Source: Candidatus Adiutrix sp.
GTDB lineage: Bacteria; Desulfobacterota; Desulfarculia; Adiutricales; Adiutricaceae
Direction of reading: 5' to 3'
Length of the DNA stretch: 16,287 nucleotides
Assembly: GCA_031283395.1 (NCBI GenBank)
Contig: JAITBV010000303.1
Span: forward strand, 1 to 16,287
In this document: in pieces, positions 7,359-14,036 of the stretch
How the letters are laid out: each line of letters opens with the position of its first letter
Position numbering within the stretch: the stretch's first letter is position 1
Notes under the pieces: model-generated
Database searches by the model: none
The model's input: the letters and a program-made list of their open reading frames with translations, nothing else
Told to the model about the DNA's origin: nothing
Translations under genes and position numbers: made by a program

Positions 7359-10136
7359 TTGAGCCTTACCGACCAGGAGGACCTGACCTTCACCCTGACC
7401 GGGGGCCGGCCGGACGAGCCGGTCGGCGCCGGCCCCCCCGTCTTCATCTTCCCCTTCCCCGGGGGCGCCTGGCCGGAAATTGGCCGCCGGGGAGAATTCC
7501 ACCTGAAGGCGGAGGGCTGGCGGCCCGCCCGTTTCATCGACCGCCGGGGGGCCCGGGTCTATTTAAGCCTCGCGGCTGAAAAACCCCTGCCCTCCCCCTT
7601 GAGCGGCCAGATACGTTTTTTCCCCCGGCCGCCCGCCCCGGAATTGAAGCTTTCCCCGGACCGCCCGGCTCCGCCCGGCGCGGCCCTCTTTTTGGACCCC
7701 CAGGAAGGCTGGCTCTGGAACGCCACCGAGGCCGCCGGCCAGAAGGACAGCCTCTACGAACCGGAGTTGTGGCCCACCATCGCCCCCGGGGATATCCCGG
7801 CCCGCCTGGGGACCGCCGGCCTGAGCTTCATCTGGCAACAGACCCCGGACCCGGAGGGGGTCACGGCCCGCCTCTTGGCCGAACACTTCCTCAGGACCCA
7901 CGGTCGCCTCCTGGTGGTCGGCGACTGCCCCGCCGATCTCGAACCCCTGGCCGACCAGTCCGGAGCCATCTTCATCGGCGAGGCCCGGGCCGGAAGCCCT
8001 TTGAGCCGGGCCTCCCTGGGCTCCGAAATCGACCGGAGGCGCGCCGCCCGGGAGACACGTCTGGCCGAGATCCACCGTTCAATGGCGGATCTGAGAAGCG
8101 CCGAGGCGGCCCAGCGGGCTCGCCTGGACCTCTGGACCGACTTGGGCGATCTGGAACGCCGCTTTCAGGACCTGGGGCGGGACCTGGGCCACCGGAGCCG
8201 GGAATGGGGCCGGATCAGGGCCAAGGCGGCCGAACAGCAGACGGCCTGGGAGGAGGTCTCCCGCAAGTCCGAAGGCTTTTGGGGCCGGCTGGGGCGCTTT
8301 TTGGCCAAACTATGGAGCCGCCTCGGCCGTTTCCTGGTAAAAGCCGAAGAAGAACGCCGCCGGGACCTGGACGCGGCCGAGGCGGCGGTCCGGGAGGTCC
8401 GTCTGGCTGAAAAAGCCGCCTTGAGCGAGGCCCGGAACCTGGAGGAACGCCTGAGCCGGCTGCGCCGGGAAGCCGGATCATGGCCGCCCCGGGCGGAACT
8501 GGCCGCAGAATTGGAGCGCCTGGCCGGGGAACAGAAGGCGGCCGCGGCAGATCTAGCCGGGGAAAGCGCCCGCCCCCTCCCCGAGCCTGACCGTCTCCTG
8601 GCCGAGGCGCCCCTCTGTCTGGCCCTGGCCCCCGACCTGCCCCACGCCGGCCGCCTTTTTCCGGCAGTGCTGCGCCTGGCCTCCCTCCGGCCGGACCCTC
8701 CGGCCCGCCAGAGCCTGGCCGGCCTGGCCCTCCATGCGGAAAAGCACCTGGTCATAATGGGCGATTTCACCTTCTGGCCCGTCTGGAGCGGCCGGGCCCC
8801 GTCCCTCCCGGAAGCGCCGGAGAGCCCGGCCTGGCGAAATTTCAAGCTGGCCGGGGCAGAGAGCGGACTTGCGGAATTCCTGGCCGAGGGCGGCCTGTTC
8901 CGCTCCGCGGCGCCCCCCCAGGTCTCCGCCCCCCGCCTGGCCCGCCTGGAACTGGACCCGGAGGCCCGATCGGCCGCCGTGGGCCTGGGTCTTCGGGCCC
9001 TGGGGGAAATGGGCCCGGTCAATCCGGTCAGCGCCCTGACCGTGGCCCGGGCGGCCCTCCATTTCGCCCGGAACCGGCCGGAAGAGCCAGCGGTCCTGAT
9101 CCTGACCGCCTCCCCGGCCCAAGGCCGGCTCGTCGATCTCATGCTTCAGGACCTTATGGCTCCGCCCGGCCTGGTCTTCGCCGGCGAACCCCAGGCCTTC
9201 AACGGCTGGCCCCGGGCCCCCCTGGTCATTCTGGAACCGGCTTTTGAAACACCCCACCATGGACACCCCTGGACCTGGCCGACCTTCGGCCGCTGGCGCC
9301 TGCAGTTGGCCTGGAGTCTGGCCGGGGAGCATATCTGGCTGGCCGGGCGGGACGCCTGGCTAAGACGCTTGCCGACAGCAGCCCCCCTGGCCGTCCTGTG
9401 GCGGGCGGCCGAGCCGGAGCAGGCCCCGATACCCCCCCCGGAGACCCCGCCGGACTCTGTCCGCAAGATCCTGGATACGGCCAAAACGGAAATCTGGGCC
9501 TTCCTCCCCACCCCTGGGGCCGCCTGGTGGAAGGATTGGGAGGAGCCGCTTCTGGCCGCGGCCCGCCGCCGCCTGCCCGTGACCGTCCTGAGCGCCCCCC
9601 CGGGACCGGAAGACGACACCGACTTCGCCGGCGCGGCCCTGAGAATCCTGGGCACTAACAACTGCACCGTGGGCCTGGCCTCGGGCTTTCCGGGCTTTCT
9701 GGCCGGGGTGGACGACCGCCACCTCATCTGGGGCGCCGAAGGGGCTGAATTTAACTGCCTGCCCCTGGCCGCCCGGCACCTGGCCGAGATACTTCAGCTA
9801 AAACTCATAGTTGAAAAAATCGGACGCCGGGGGGGCGGCCTTAAGAACTGCCGCCGCTGCGGCCGGCCCCTGATGCTTATCAACCAGAGCCAGATGAGGG
9901 GCCTGGGCGATGAACAGCCTCTCCAGGTCGGCTGCCTGGGCTGCCCGGACCCGGGCCGCCAACGCCTTGACGAACGGCGCGACCCCTTTACGGCCCCCCC
10001 CAAGTGCGGCCTGGATCTTTTCACCCCTTACCAGCGGTTCCCCCACGGCCGCCACCAGGAGGTCTGGGCCTGCCCCCTCCACCCCGGCGGCCCGACCTGC
10101 CCCTCCTATCGGGTCATTCCGGGAGACTGCCCATGA
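7359..10136 (+). CDS. Degenerate superfamily 1 helicase / phospholipase-D-like fusion with C-terminal zinc ribbon (probable pseudoenzyme)
   Basis: The 925-aa product is unbroken. Its layout follows AAA_11/AAA_12 (Upf1/Dna2-like) helicases that carry a coiled-coil insert and a PLD tail. Seen: an N-terminal region (1-150); LSFIWQQTPDPEGVTARLLAEH at 155-176, where a GPPGTGKT Walker A would fall; a coiled coil at about 222-400; HLVIMGDFTFWPVW at 463-476, corresponding to the GDxxQLPP motif; NPVSAL...ILTASPAQGRLVDLML near 555-596; AGEPQAFNGWPRAPLVILEP at 608-627, matching VGTVxxFQG; and RLQLAWSLAGEHIWLAGRD at 647-665, matching LNVALSRAR...GD without the arginines. A PLD-like domain (698-795) ends GVDDRHLIWG with no HxK. 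Cys831/834 and 859/862 form a ribbon, and Cys883, 905, 914 and 924 follow. The TTG start has GAGGGT five bases upstream. The family call is by eye; loss of ATPase activity is inferred. Confidence 0.7.
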   Translation: MSLTDQEDLTFTLTGGRPDEPVGAGPPVFIFPFPGGAWPEIGRRGEFHLKAEGWRPARFIDRRGARVYLSLAAEKPLPSPLSGQIRFFPRPPAPELKLSPDRPAPPGAALFLDPQEGWLWNATEAAGQKDSLYEPELWPTIAPGDIPARLGTAGLSFIWQQTPDPEGVTARLLAEHFLRTHGRLLVVGDCPADLEPLADQSGAIFIGEARAGSPLSRASLGSEIDRRRAARETRLAEIHRSMADLRSAEAAQRARLDLWTDLGDLERRFQDLGRDLGHRSREWGRIRAKAAEQQTAWEEVSRKSEGFWGRLGRFLAKLWSRLGRFLVKAEEERRRDLDAAEAAVREVRLAEKAALSEARNLEERLSRLRREAGSWPPRAELAAELERLAGEQKAAAADLAGESARPLPEPDRLLAEAPLCLALAPDLPHAGRLFPAVLRLASLRPDPPARQSLAGLALHAEKHLVIMGDFTFWPVWSGRAPSLPEAPESPAWRNFKLAGAESGLAEFLAEGGLFRSAAPPQVSAPRLARLELDPEARSAAVGLGLRALGEMGPVNPVSALTVARAALHFARNRPEEPAVLILTASPAQGRLVDLMLQDLMAPPGLVFAGEPQAFNGWPRAPLVILEPAFETPHHGHPWTWPTFGRWRLQLAWSLAGEHIWLAGRDAWLRRLPTAAPLAVLWRAAEPEQAPIPPPETPPDSVRKILDTAKTEIWAFLPTPGAAWWKDWEEPLLAAARRRLPVTVLSAPPGPEDDTDFAGAALRILGTNNCTVGLASGFPGFLAGVDDRHLIWGAEGAEFNCLPLAARHLAEILQLKLIVEKIGRRGGGLKNCRRCGRPLMLINQSQMRGLGDEQPLQVGCLGCPDPGRQRLDERRDPFTAPPKCGLDLFTPYQRFPHGRHQEVWACPLHPGGPTCPSYRVIPGDCP

Positions 10137-10996
10137 GCAGGCAATTTTTAAAAAACCTGGCCGCGGGCTTCAAGGGCCTGCTCCCGGACCCGGGCGACCA
10201 GCCGGCCATCGTCTTCGAGGGCGACTCCCCCTTCCACCACATCATCATTCGGGATGAAGGCCACCATCGGACCATGTATTTCAGCGGTCCCGAAGGCGAG
10301 GAGGCCGAGACGTCCATTGACCTGGGAGACCCCGGCCGGTCGGTCTTTGAATATCCGGGGCTCATGCTCACGGCCCTGGCCCTGGCCCCGGGCCAACACA
10401 TTCTGCTGTTGGGCCTGGGCGGCGGCTTTCTGCCCGGGCTTTTCGCCCGCTTCCTGCCGGAGCGGGAACTGACCGTGGTGGAAGTGGACCCCCTGGTGGC
10501 GGAACTGGCCGGCACCTACTTCGGTTTCACCCCCGGCCCCAATGTCCGCCTGGTGCTGGCCGACGGCCGCGACTTTCTCAGCGGCCAGGCCCCGGCAACC
10601 TTTGACCAGATATGGCTGGACGCCTTTTCCGGCGACTATGTGCCGACCGGTCTGTCGGGCCTGACCTTTCTGGAACTCTGCCGCGATCGCCTGACCCCGG
10701 GGGGGCTCCTGGCCCAGAACTTCCATCAGAGCCGACCCGCGGCCTTCCAGAATCAGCTCAAGACCACCGAGGCCGCCTTCGGCCCCTTTCTGGCCCTGGG
10801 GGGCCGCCGTTGCGGCAATGCCGTGGTCCTGGCCCGGAGGCCCAAGGAACCGGGCGAGCGGCCGGCCTGGAAACCGGCTGAACTCATGGCGGCCATGAAA
10901 AAATTCGGCCCCCGCCTCGGCCCTTTCGACCTGACCACGGAAATCCGCAAGGCCAAAACTTTCCGGATAGACCCAGAAGCCAGGGTCATACCATAG
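10133..10996 (+). CDS. Spermidine-synthase-like (SpeE-fold) protein, SAM/dcSAM-binding
   Basis: The 287-aa product has the two-part SpeE layout. There is a small N-terminal beta domain (VFEGDSPFHHIIIRDEG...TMYFSG, ending VFEYPGLMLTALAL), then a Rossmann domain with LLLGLGGGFLPGLF (nucleotide loop), VVEVDP (ribose-binding acidic residue), LADGRDFL and IWLDAFSGDYVPTGLSG, followed by FLELCRDRLTPGGLLAQNF. True aminopropyltransferases carry a YHE motif, GGGDGG and D-[ST]-[ST]-DP. Here the equivalents are FEY, GLGGG and LDAFSGD, so it is more likely one of the SpeE-like methyltransferase-fold proteins than an authentic spermidine synthase. Substrate unknown. The ATG at 10133 overlaps the TGA of the pseudo-helicase gene (ATGA), with GGGAG at 10121-10125, so translation is probably coupled. 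An in-frame extension to 10004 is shadow over the previous gene. The pfkB-family gene follows after 28 nt. Confidence 0.85.
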   Translation: MSRQFLKNLAAGFKGLLPDPGDQPAIVFEGDSPFHHIIIRDEGHHRTMYFSGPEGEEAETSIDLGDPGRSVFEYPGLMLTALALAPGQHILLLGLGGGFLPGLFARFLPERELTVVEVDPLVAELAGTYFGFTPGPNVRLVLADGRDFLSGQAPATFDQIWLDAFSGDYVPTGLSGLTFLELCRDRLTPGGLLAQNFHQSRPAAFQNQLKTTEAAFGPFLALGGRRCGNAVVLARRPKEPGERPAWKPAELMAAMKKFGPRLGPFDLTTEIRKAKTFRIDPEARVIP

Positions 10997-11024
10997 AGCT
11001 TAAAGCGATTCAGAGGGGCCGACC

Positions 11025-11978
11025 ATGTATGACCTCATAAGCATCGGAGAGATCCTGGTCGATCTGACCCCGGCCGGAACCGAGCCTGACGGGCGCGTTT
11101 TTTACCAGGCCAACCCCGGCGGGGCCCCGGCCAACATGGCCTGCGCCGCGGCCAAATTCGGCCTGAAGGCGGCTTTCATCGGCGCGGTCGGCGGGGACGC
11201 CTTCGGCCGCTTATGCCTGGCCTCCCTTAAGGCCGCCGGAGTGGAGACGGCTTACTTGGCCGTCCGGCCCGGCCAAGCCACCACCCTGGCCGTCGTGGGT
11301 CTGGACGAGACAGGCGACCGCTCTTTCGCCTTTTACCGAAAAGGCACCGCCGACCTGGAGCTGTCTCCGCAACTCCTGCCGGCCGGCCTCGGCCGGCTGA
11401 CCAGGGCCCTCCACTTCGGGTCCCTTTCCCTGAGCGCCGAACCGGCCCGGGCCGCCACCCTTGCCGCCGCAAACGAAGTGCGGACCGCCGGCGGCCTGAT
11501 CTCCTTCGACCCCAACTACCGCGATATGGTCTGGCCCTCCCTTGCCGAAGCCCAAAAGCATATCAAAGAGGCCGCGCCCCTGGCCCAGGTCCTGAAGCTG
11601 TCCCGGGAAGACGGCCAGGTTTTGTTCGGGACCGGCCAGCCGGAGGAGATCCTGCGCCTGGCCGCGGATAAATTCAGCAATCCTCTGGTCATAGTGACCC
11701 TGGCCGAGGCCGGCTGCCTGGCCGCCTTCGGTGGCCGGACCCTGGCCGCGCCGGCCTTCAAACTGCCGGCAGTGGATACTACCGGGGCGGGCGACGCCTT
11801 TATGGGCGGTCTCTTGAAAAGCCTCCTGGCCCGGGACCGGCTGGAGGATTTTGAGGCCGCCGAAATAGCGGCCGCCCTGGCTTTCGCCAATGCCGCCGGT
11901 TCCCTGACCGTGACCAAAAAAGGGGGCATCCCGGCCCTGCCGGGCCTCGATGAAGTCAAAAAACTGTTGAGGCAATAA
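11025..11978 (+). CDS. PfkB-family carbohydrate kinase (fructokinase/ribokinase-like)
   Basis: The 317-aa product is of normal length for the ribokinase/PfkB superfamily. It has N-terminal SIGEILVDLTP, the substrate-side NPGGAPANMACAAAKFG (residues 30-46) with VGGDAFG, ISFDPNYRDMVW at 159-170, and the C-terminal ATP/anion-hole signature DTTGAGDAFMGG with the catalytic Asp257. The GGAPAN block and FDPNYR are common in fructokinase-type members, so phosphorylation of a ketohexose or a similar sugar is a reasonable guess, but the superfamily changes substrate easily. The ATG at 11025 has AGAGGGG at 11012-11018, six bases upstream. It is the last forward gene, 28 nt after the SpeE-like gene, and its stop lies inside the terminator stem. 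It converges on a sugar ABC importer operon, which could supply its substrate; the two are on opposite strands, so co-regulation is not implied. Confidence 0.9.
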   Translation: MYDLISIGEILVDLTPAGTEPDGRVFYQANPGGAPANMACAAAKFGLKAAFIGAVGGDAFGRLCLASLKAAGVETAYLAVRPGQATTLAVVGLDETGDRSFAFYRKGTADLELSPQLLPAGLGRLTRALHFGSLSLSAEPARAATLAAANEVRTAGGLISFDPNYRDMVWPSLAEAQKHIKEAAPLAQVLKLSREDGQVLFGTGQPEEILRLAADKFSNPLVIVTLAEAGCLAAFGGRTLAAPAFKLPAVDTTGAGDAFMGGLLKSLLARDRLEDFEAAEIAAALAFANAAGSLTVTKKGGIPALPGLDEVKKLLRQ

Positions 11979-12005
11979 CAAAGGCGGCCCGGGGCCGCCT
12001 TTGTT
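11977..12005. terminator. Strong hairpin between convergent operons, probable bidirectional terminator
   Basis: AACAAAGGCGGCC (11977-11989) pairs with GGCCGCCTTTGTT (11993-12005), a perfect 13-bp stem with a 3-nt loop (one more C-G pair could form). The left arm begins on the last two bases of the kinase TAA. The outer A/T part supplies a short U-rich run (TTTGTT) at the 3' side on both strands. It therefore can stop the forward transcript from the kinase and the reverse transcript leaving the sugar-binding-protein gene. Confidence 0.85.
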
Positions 12006-12007
12006 AG

Positions 12008-12038
12008 GTCCGGCTCCGCCGGACTGTAGGCTCTACAG
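12008..12038. repeat. Two further inverted repeats next to the terminator
   Basis: GTCCGGC (12008-12014) pairs with GCCGGAC (12018-12024) around TCC. Directly adjoining, CTGTAG (12024-12029) pairs with CTACAG (12033-12038) around GCT. The second repeat includes the reverse-strand TAG stop (12033-12035). Neither has a U-tract. They may stabilise the 3' end of the binding-protein mRNA or simply extend the termination region. Confidence 0.6.
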
Positions 12039-12941
12039 CTTGTCCTTGGTCATGACCGTAACGCCGGTATCGACCATTTTTTCGCCTTTGTAACCGCCGC
12101 CCAGCACGGCCGCCGCTGCTTCAACGCCCTTGGCGCCCATGACATCGGGATTCTGGACCATGGCTCCCAAAAGGGCCCCGGACCGGATTAGGCCGCGGAT
12201 GGAGTCGGAATTGTCGAAGCCCACGCCCAGCACCTGGTTGCCGTCTTCGGCGATGGCGTTGCCCACGCCGACGGTGGAACCCTCGTTGGCGCCGAAGATG
12301 CCCACCACGTCCTGGGTGATGAAATTGGCGGCGATGTCCTTGGAGCGGGCCACATCGCCTTCGCCGTATTGGGAGGGCAGAAGTTCAAAGGCCGAGCCTT
12401 TGAAGGCTTCTCGGAAACCGTTCTCGCGGTCCACCGTGGACTGGGTGGCGGCGTTGACGCTGACCACGCCGATCCGGCCCTTGGTCACGCCCTTGTCCTT
12501 AAGGGCCTTGACGAGAACTTCACCGGCGGTCTTACCGGCGGCCTTGTTGTTGGTGGCGAAGGTGGCCAGGCCCGGGAATTCGGCCGGTGAATCGACATAG
12601 ATGATCTTGACCCCGGCGCCGTTGGCCTCCTTGAGGGCGGCGGTGACGGCGTTGGGCCCGTTGGCGGCGATGAGGATGACTTCCGCCCCGGCCGCCACGG
12701 CGTTGTTGACTATTTCGATCTGCTTGGCGTCATCCTTTATGTCCGGGGCCATCCAGGCATAGTCGATGTTGCCGGCCTCTTCCGCGGCCTTCCTGGCCCC
12801 GAAGTCCATGTTGGCCCAGTGCTGGTCCATCTGGTCCATGGTTATGAGAAAAACCTTGTGCTTGTCAGCCGCGAACGCCGGGGCCGCGCAGAGAAAGATG
12901 GCCGCCAGGCAGGCCAAAACGAGTGCCGTCGTCTTTTTCAT
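12033..12941 (-). CDS. Periplasmic sugar-binding protein of an Rbs-type ABC importer
   Basis: The 302-aa product has a clear Sec signal peptide (MKKTT, hydrophobic core, APAFA|AD, cut after about residue 24) and a periplasmic-binding-protein type I (Peripla_BP_4, RbsB-like) fold. Seen: KVFLITMDQMDQHWANMDFGA at the start of lobe 1 (Trp and Asp typical of sugar stacking and hydrogen bonding), KQIEIVNNAVAAGAEVILIAANGPNAV, GATTEN-like GRIGVVSVNAATQSTVDRENGF, VVGIFGANEGSTVGVGNAI and VLGVGFDNSDSIRGLIRSG. It delivers a monosaccharide to the permease/ATPase encoded upstream on the same strand. The substrate (ribose, galactose, xylose, allose, AI-2 or other) cannot be set by eye, so no rbsB symbol is given. 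The start has an ideal Shine-Dalgarno. It is the last gene of the operon, 70-90 nt after the permease, with its 3' end at the shared terminator. Confidence 0.92.
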   Translation of the reverse strand: MKKTTALVLACLAAIFLCAAPAFAADKHKVFLITMDQMDQHWANMDFGARKAAEEAGNIDYAWMAPDIKDDAKQIEIVNNAVAAGAEVILIAANGPNAVTAALKEANGAGVKIIYVDSPAEFPGLATFATNNKAAGKTAGEVLVKALKDKGVTKGRIGVVSVNAATQSTVDRENGFREAFKGSAFELLPSQYGEGDVARSKDIAANFITQDVVGIFGANEGSTVGVGNAIAEDGNQVLGVGFDNSDSIRGLIRSGALLGAMVQNPDVMGAKGVEAAAAVLGGGYKGEKMVDTGVTVMTKDKL

Positions 12942-12948
12942 TGAAATT

Positions 12949-12960
12949 CCCTCCTAAGGA
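12949..12960 (-). promoter_or_regulatory. Near-perfect Shine-Dalgarno for the sugar-binding protein
   Basis: On the reverse strand TCCTTAGGAGGG lies seven bases before the ATG (12939-12941). It is the best ribosome-binding site in the window. That fits the need for a periplasmic binding protein in large excess over its permease and ATPase, although all three genes appear to share one transcript. Confidence 0.8.
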
Positions 12961-13031
12961 TCGATCTGCGGTTCAGCGCCGGGGGTTTCCGGCCCGGACG
13001 CGCGGTTTGCCCGTATCAGTTAAGAGCACTG
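12961..13031 (-). other. Spacer between permease and binding-protein genes with a weak inverted repeat
   Basis: This is the only sizeable gap inside the importer operon. GCCGG (12978-12982) and CCGGC (12989-12993) can form a 5-bp stem. I see no convincing -35/-10 pair and no U-tract. It could tune mRNA stability of the distal gene, but this is weakly supported. Confidence 0.3.
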
Positions 13032-14012
13032 CTATCTTTTCCACCGCCCTTGGCGCAGGATCACGTCCAGCAGCACGGACACTATGACTATGGCCCCGAT
13101 GACAATGTTGCGGATGGCCACCGGGGCCTGGGCGAACTGCAGGCCATTCTGCAAAACGCACCAGATGGCGGCGCCGATGAAGGTGCCCAGGAGAATGCCC
13201 TGGCCGCCCAGGGTCGAGACCCCGCCGATGACCGCCGCGGCCACGCCGTATAGTTCGTACATATTGCCGGCGTCCATGGACCCCATGCCGGTGCTGGCGG
13301 TGAAGATGAGCCCGACCACCCCGGCGCAGAAGGCGCTGACCATATAGGCGATGGTCACGGTGCGGGGCACATCGACCCCGGACAGGCGGCTGGCTTCCAG
13401 GTTGGAGCCCACGGCGTAGATATGGCGACCGGTGCGGGTCTTGGCCAGGACCAGGGTGAAGACCAGCCAGAGGAAGAAGGCTATCCAGACTGGGTTGAAT
13501 ATGCCGAGGGTCTTGCCGTAGTAGAACAGGTCGCGGAAGGCCTGGGCCCTGGCCCCGATGGAGTCGGTGTTGTAGTTGTTGTTTACGATCTGGGCCAGGC
13601 CCCTGGCGATGATCATGGTGCCCAGGGTGGCGATGAAGGGCGGCAGCTTGCACTTGGCCACCAACAGGCCGTTGACCACCCCCACCGCCAGGCAGGCGGC
13701 CAGGGTCAGACTCACCGCCGCCCAGGGGTCGACGCCCTTGGTCATGAGGGTGGCCGAGACCATGCAGCTCATGCCCGCCAGCGAACCTATGGACAGGTCG
13801 ATGTTGCCGGTTATCAGAACATAGGACTGGGCGATGCCCACCAGGAGGATGGGCACTATCTGACGGGAGAGGTTGGCCAGGTTGCGTTCAGAAAAGAAGG
13901 CCGGTTCCTTGAGGTAAAAGGCCACGCACAGCATGGCCAGGCCCAGGCCCACGGTGATGACCTGGCCCATGCCCCGGACGGCCAGGACGCGCTGTATGGG
14001 GTTTCCGGCCAA
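13032..14012 (-). CDS. rbsC: Rbs-type sugar ABC importer permease
   Basis: The product is a hydrophobic BPD_transp_2 family permease of about 326 aa with eight to ten membrane segments. Diagnostic stretches are ANLSRQIVPILLVGIAQSYVLITG, GNIDLSIGSLAGM (the conserved DLS[IV]G motif), LPPFIATLGTMIIARGLAQ, the cytoplasmic coupling loop TRTGRHIYAVGSNLEASRLSGVDV, and AAAVIGGVSTLGGQGILLGTFIGA. It probably works as a homodimer with the double ATPase encoded upstream. The start is uncertain. The longest frame begins at TTG 14021, but the GGGAGG at 14022-14027 abuts it directly. The TTG at 14012 lies nine bases from the same site and is preferred; ATG 13970 is a third option. It follows the ATPase gene stop (14037) after only about 15-24 nt, so the two are tightly linked. 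Confidence 0.92.
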   Translation of the reverse strand: MAGNPIQRVLAVRGMGQVITVGLGLAMLCVAFYLKEPAFFSERNLANLSRQIVPILLVGIAQSYVLITGNIDLSIGSLAGMSCMVSATLMTKGVDPWAAVSLTLAACLAVGVVNGLLVAKCKLPPFIATLGTMIIARGLAQIVNNNYNTDSIGARAQAFRDLFYYGKTLGIFNPVWIAFFLWLVFTLVLAKTRTGRHIYAVGSNLEASRLSGVDVPRTVTIAYMVSAFCAGVVGLIFTASTGMGSMDAGNMYELYGVAAAVIGGVSTLGGQGILLGTFIGAAIWCVLQNGLQFAQAPVAIRNIVIGAIVIVSVLLDVILRQGRWKR

Positions 14013-14036
14013 CTTGATCAACCTCCCGGCTCCGCC

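Noticed and set aside
7769..8410. A 213-codon alternative forward frame within the pseudo-helicase gene, considered as a sign of frameshift
   Set aside because: It is Pro/Gly/Arg-rich shadow. The main frame stays open and keeps helicase-like block order across the whole interval, so no frameshift is needed to explain the missing motifs.
8165..9142. A 325-codon reverse-strand open frame inside the pseudo-helicase gene
   Set aside because: The product is Arg/Ser/Ala-rich with no motifs and lies entirely antisense to a longer frame with recognisable blocks and good codon use.
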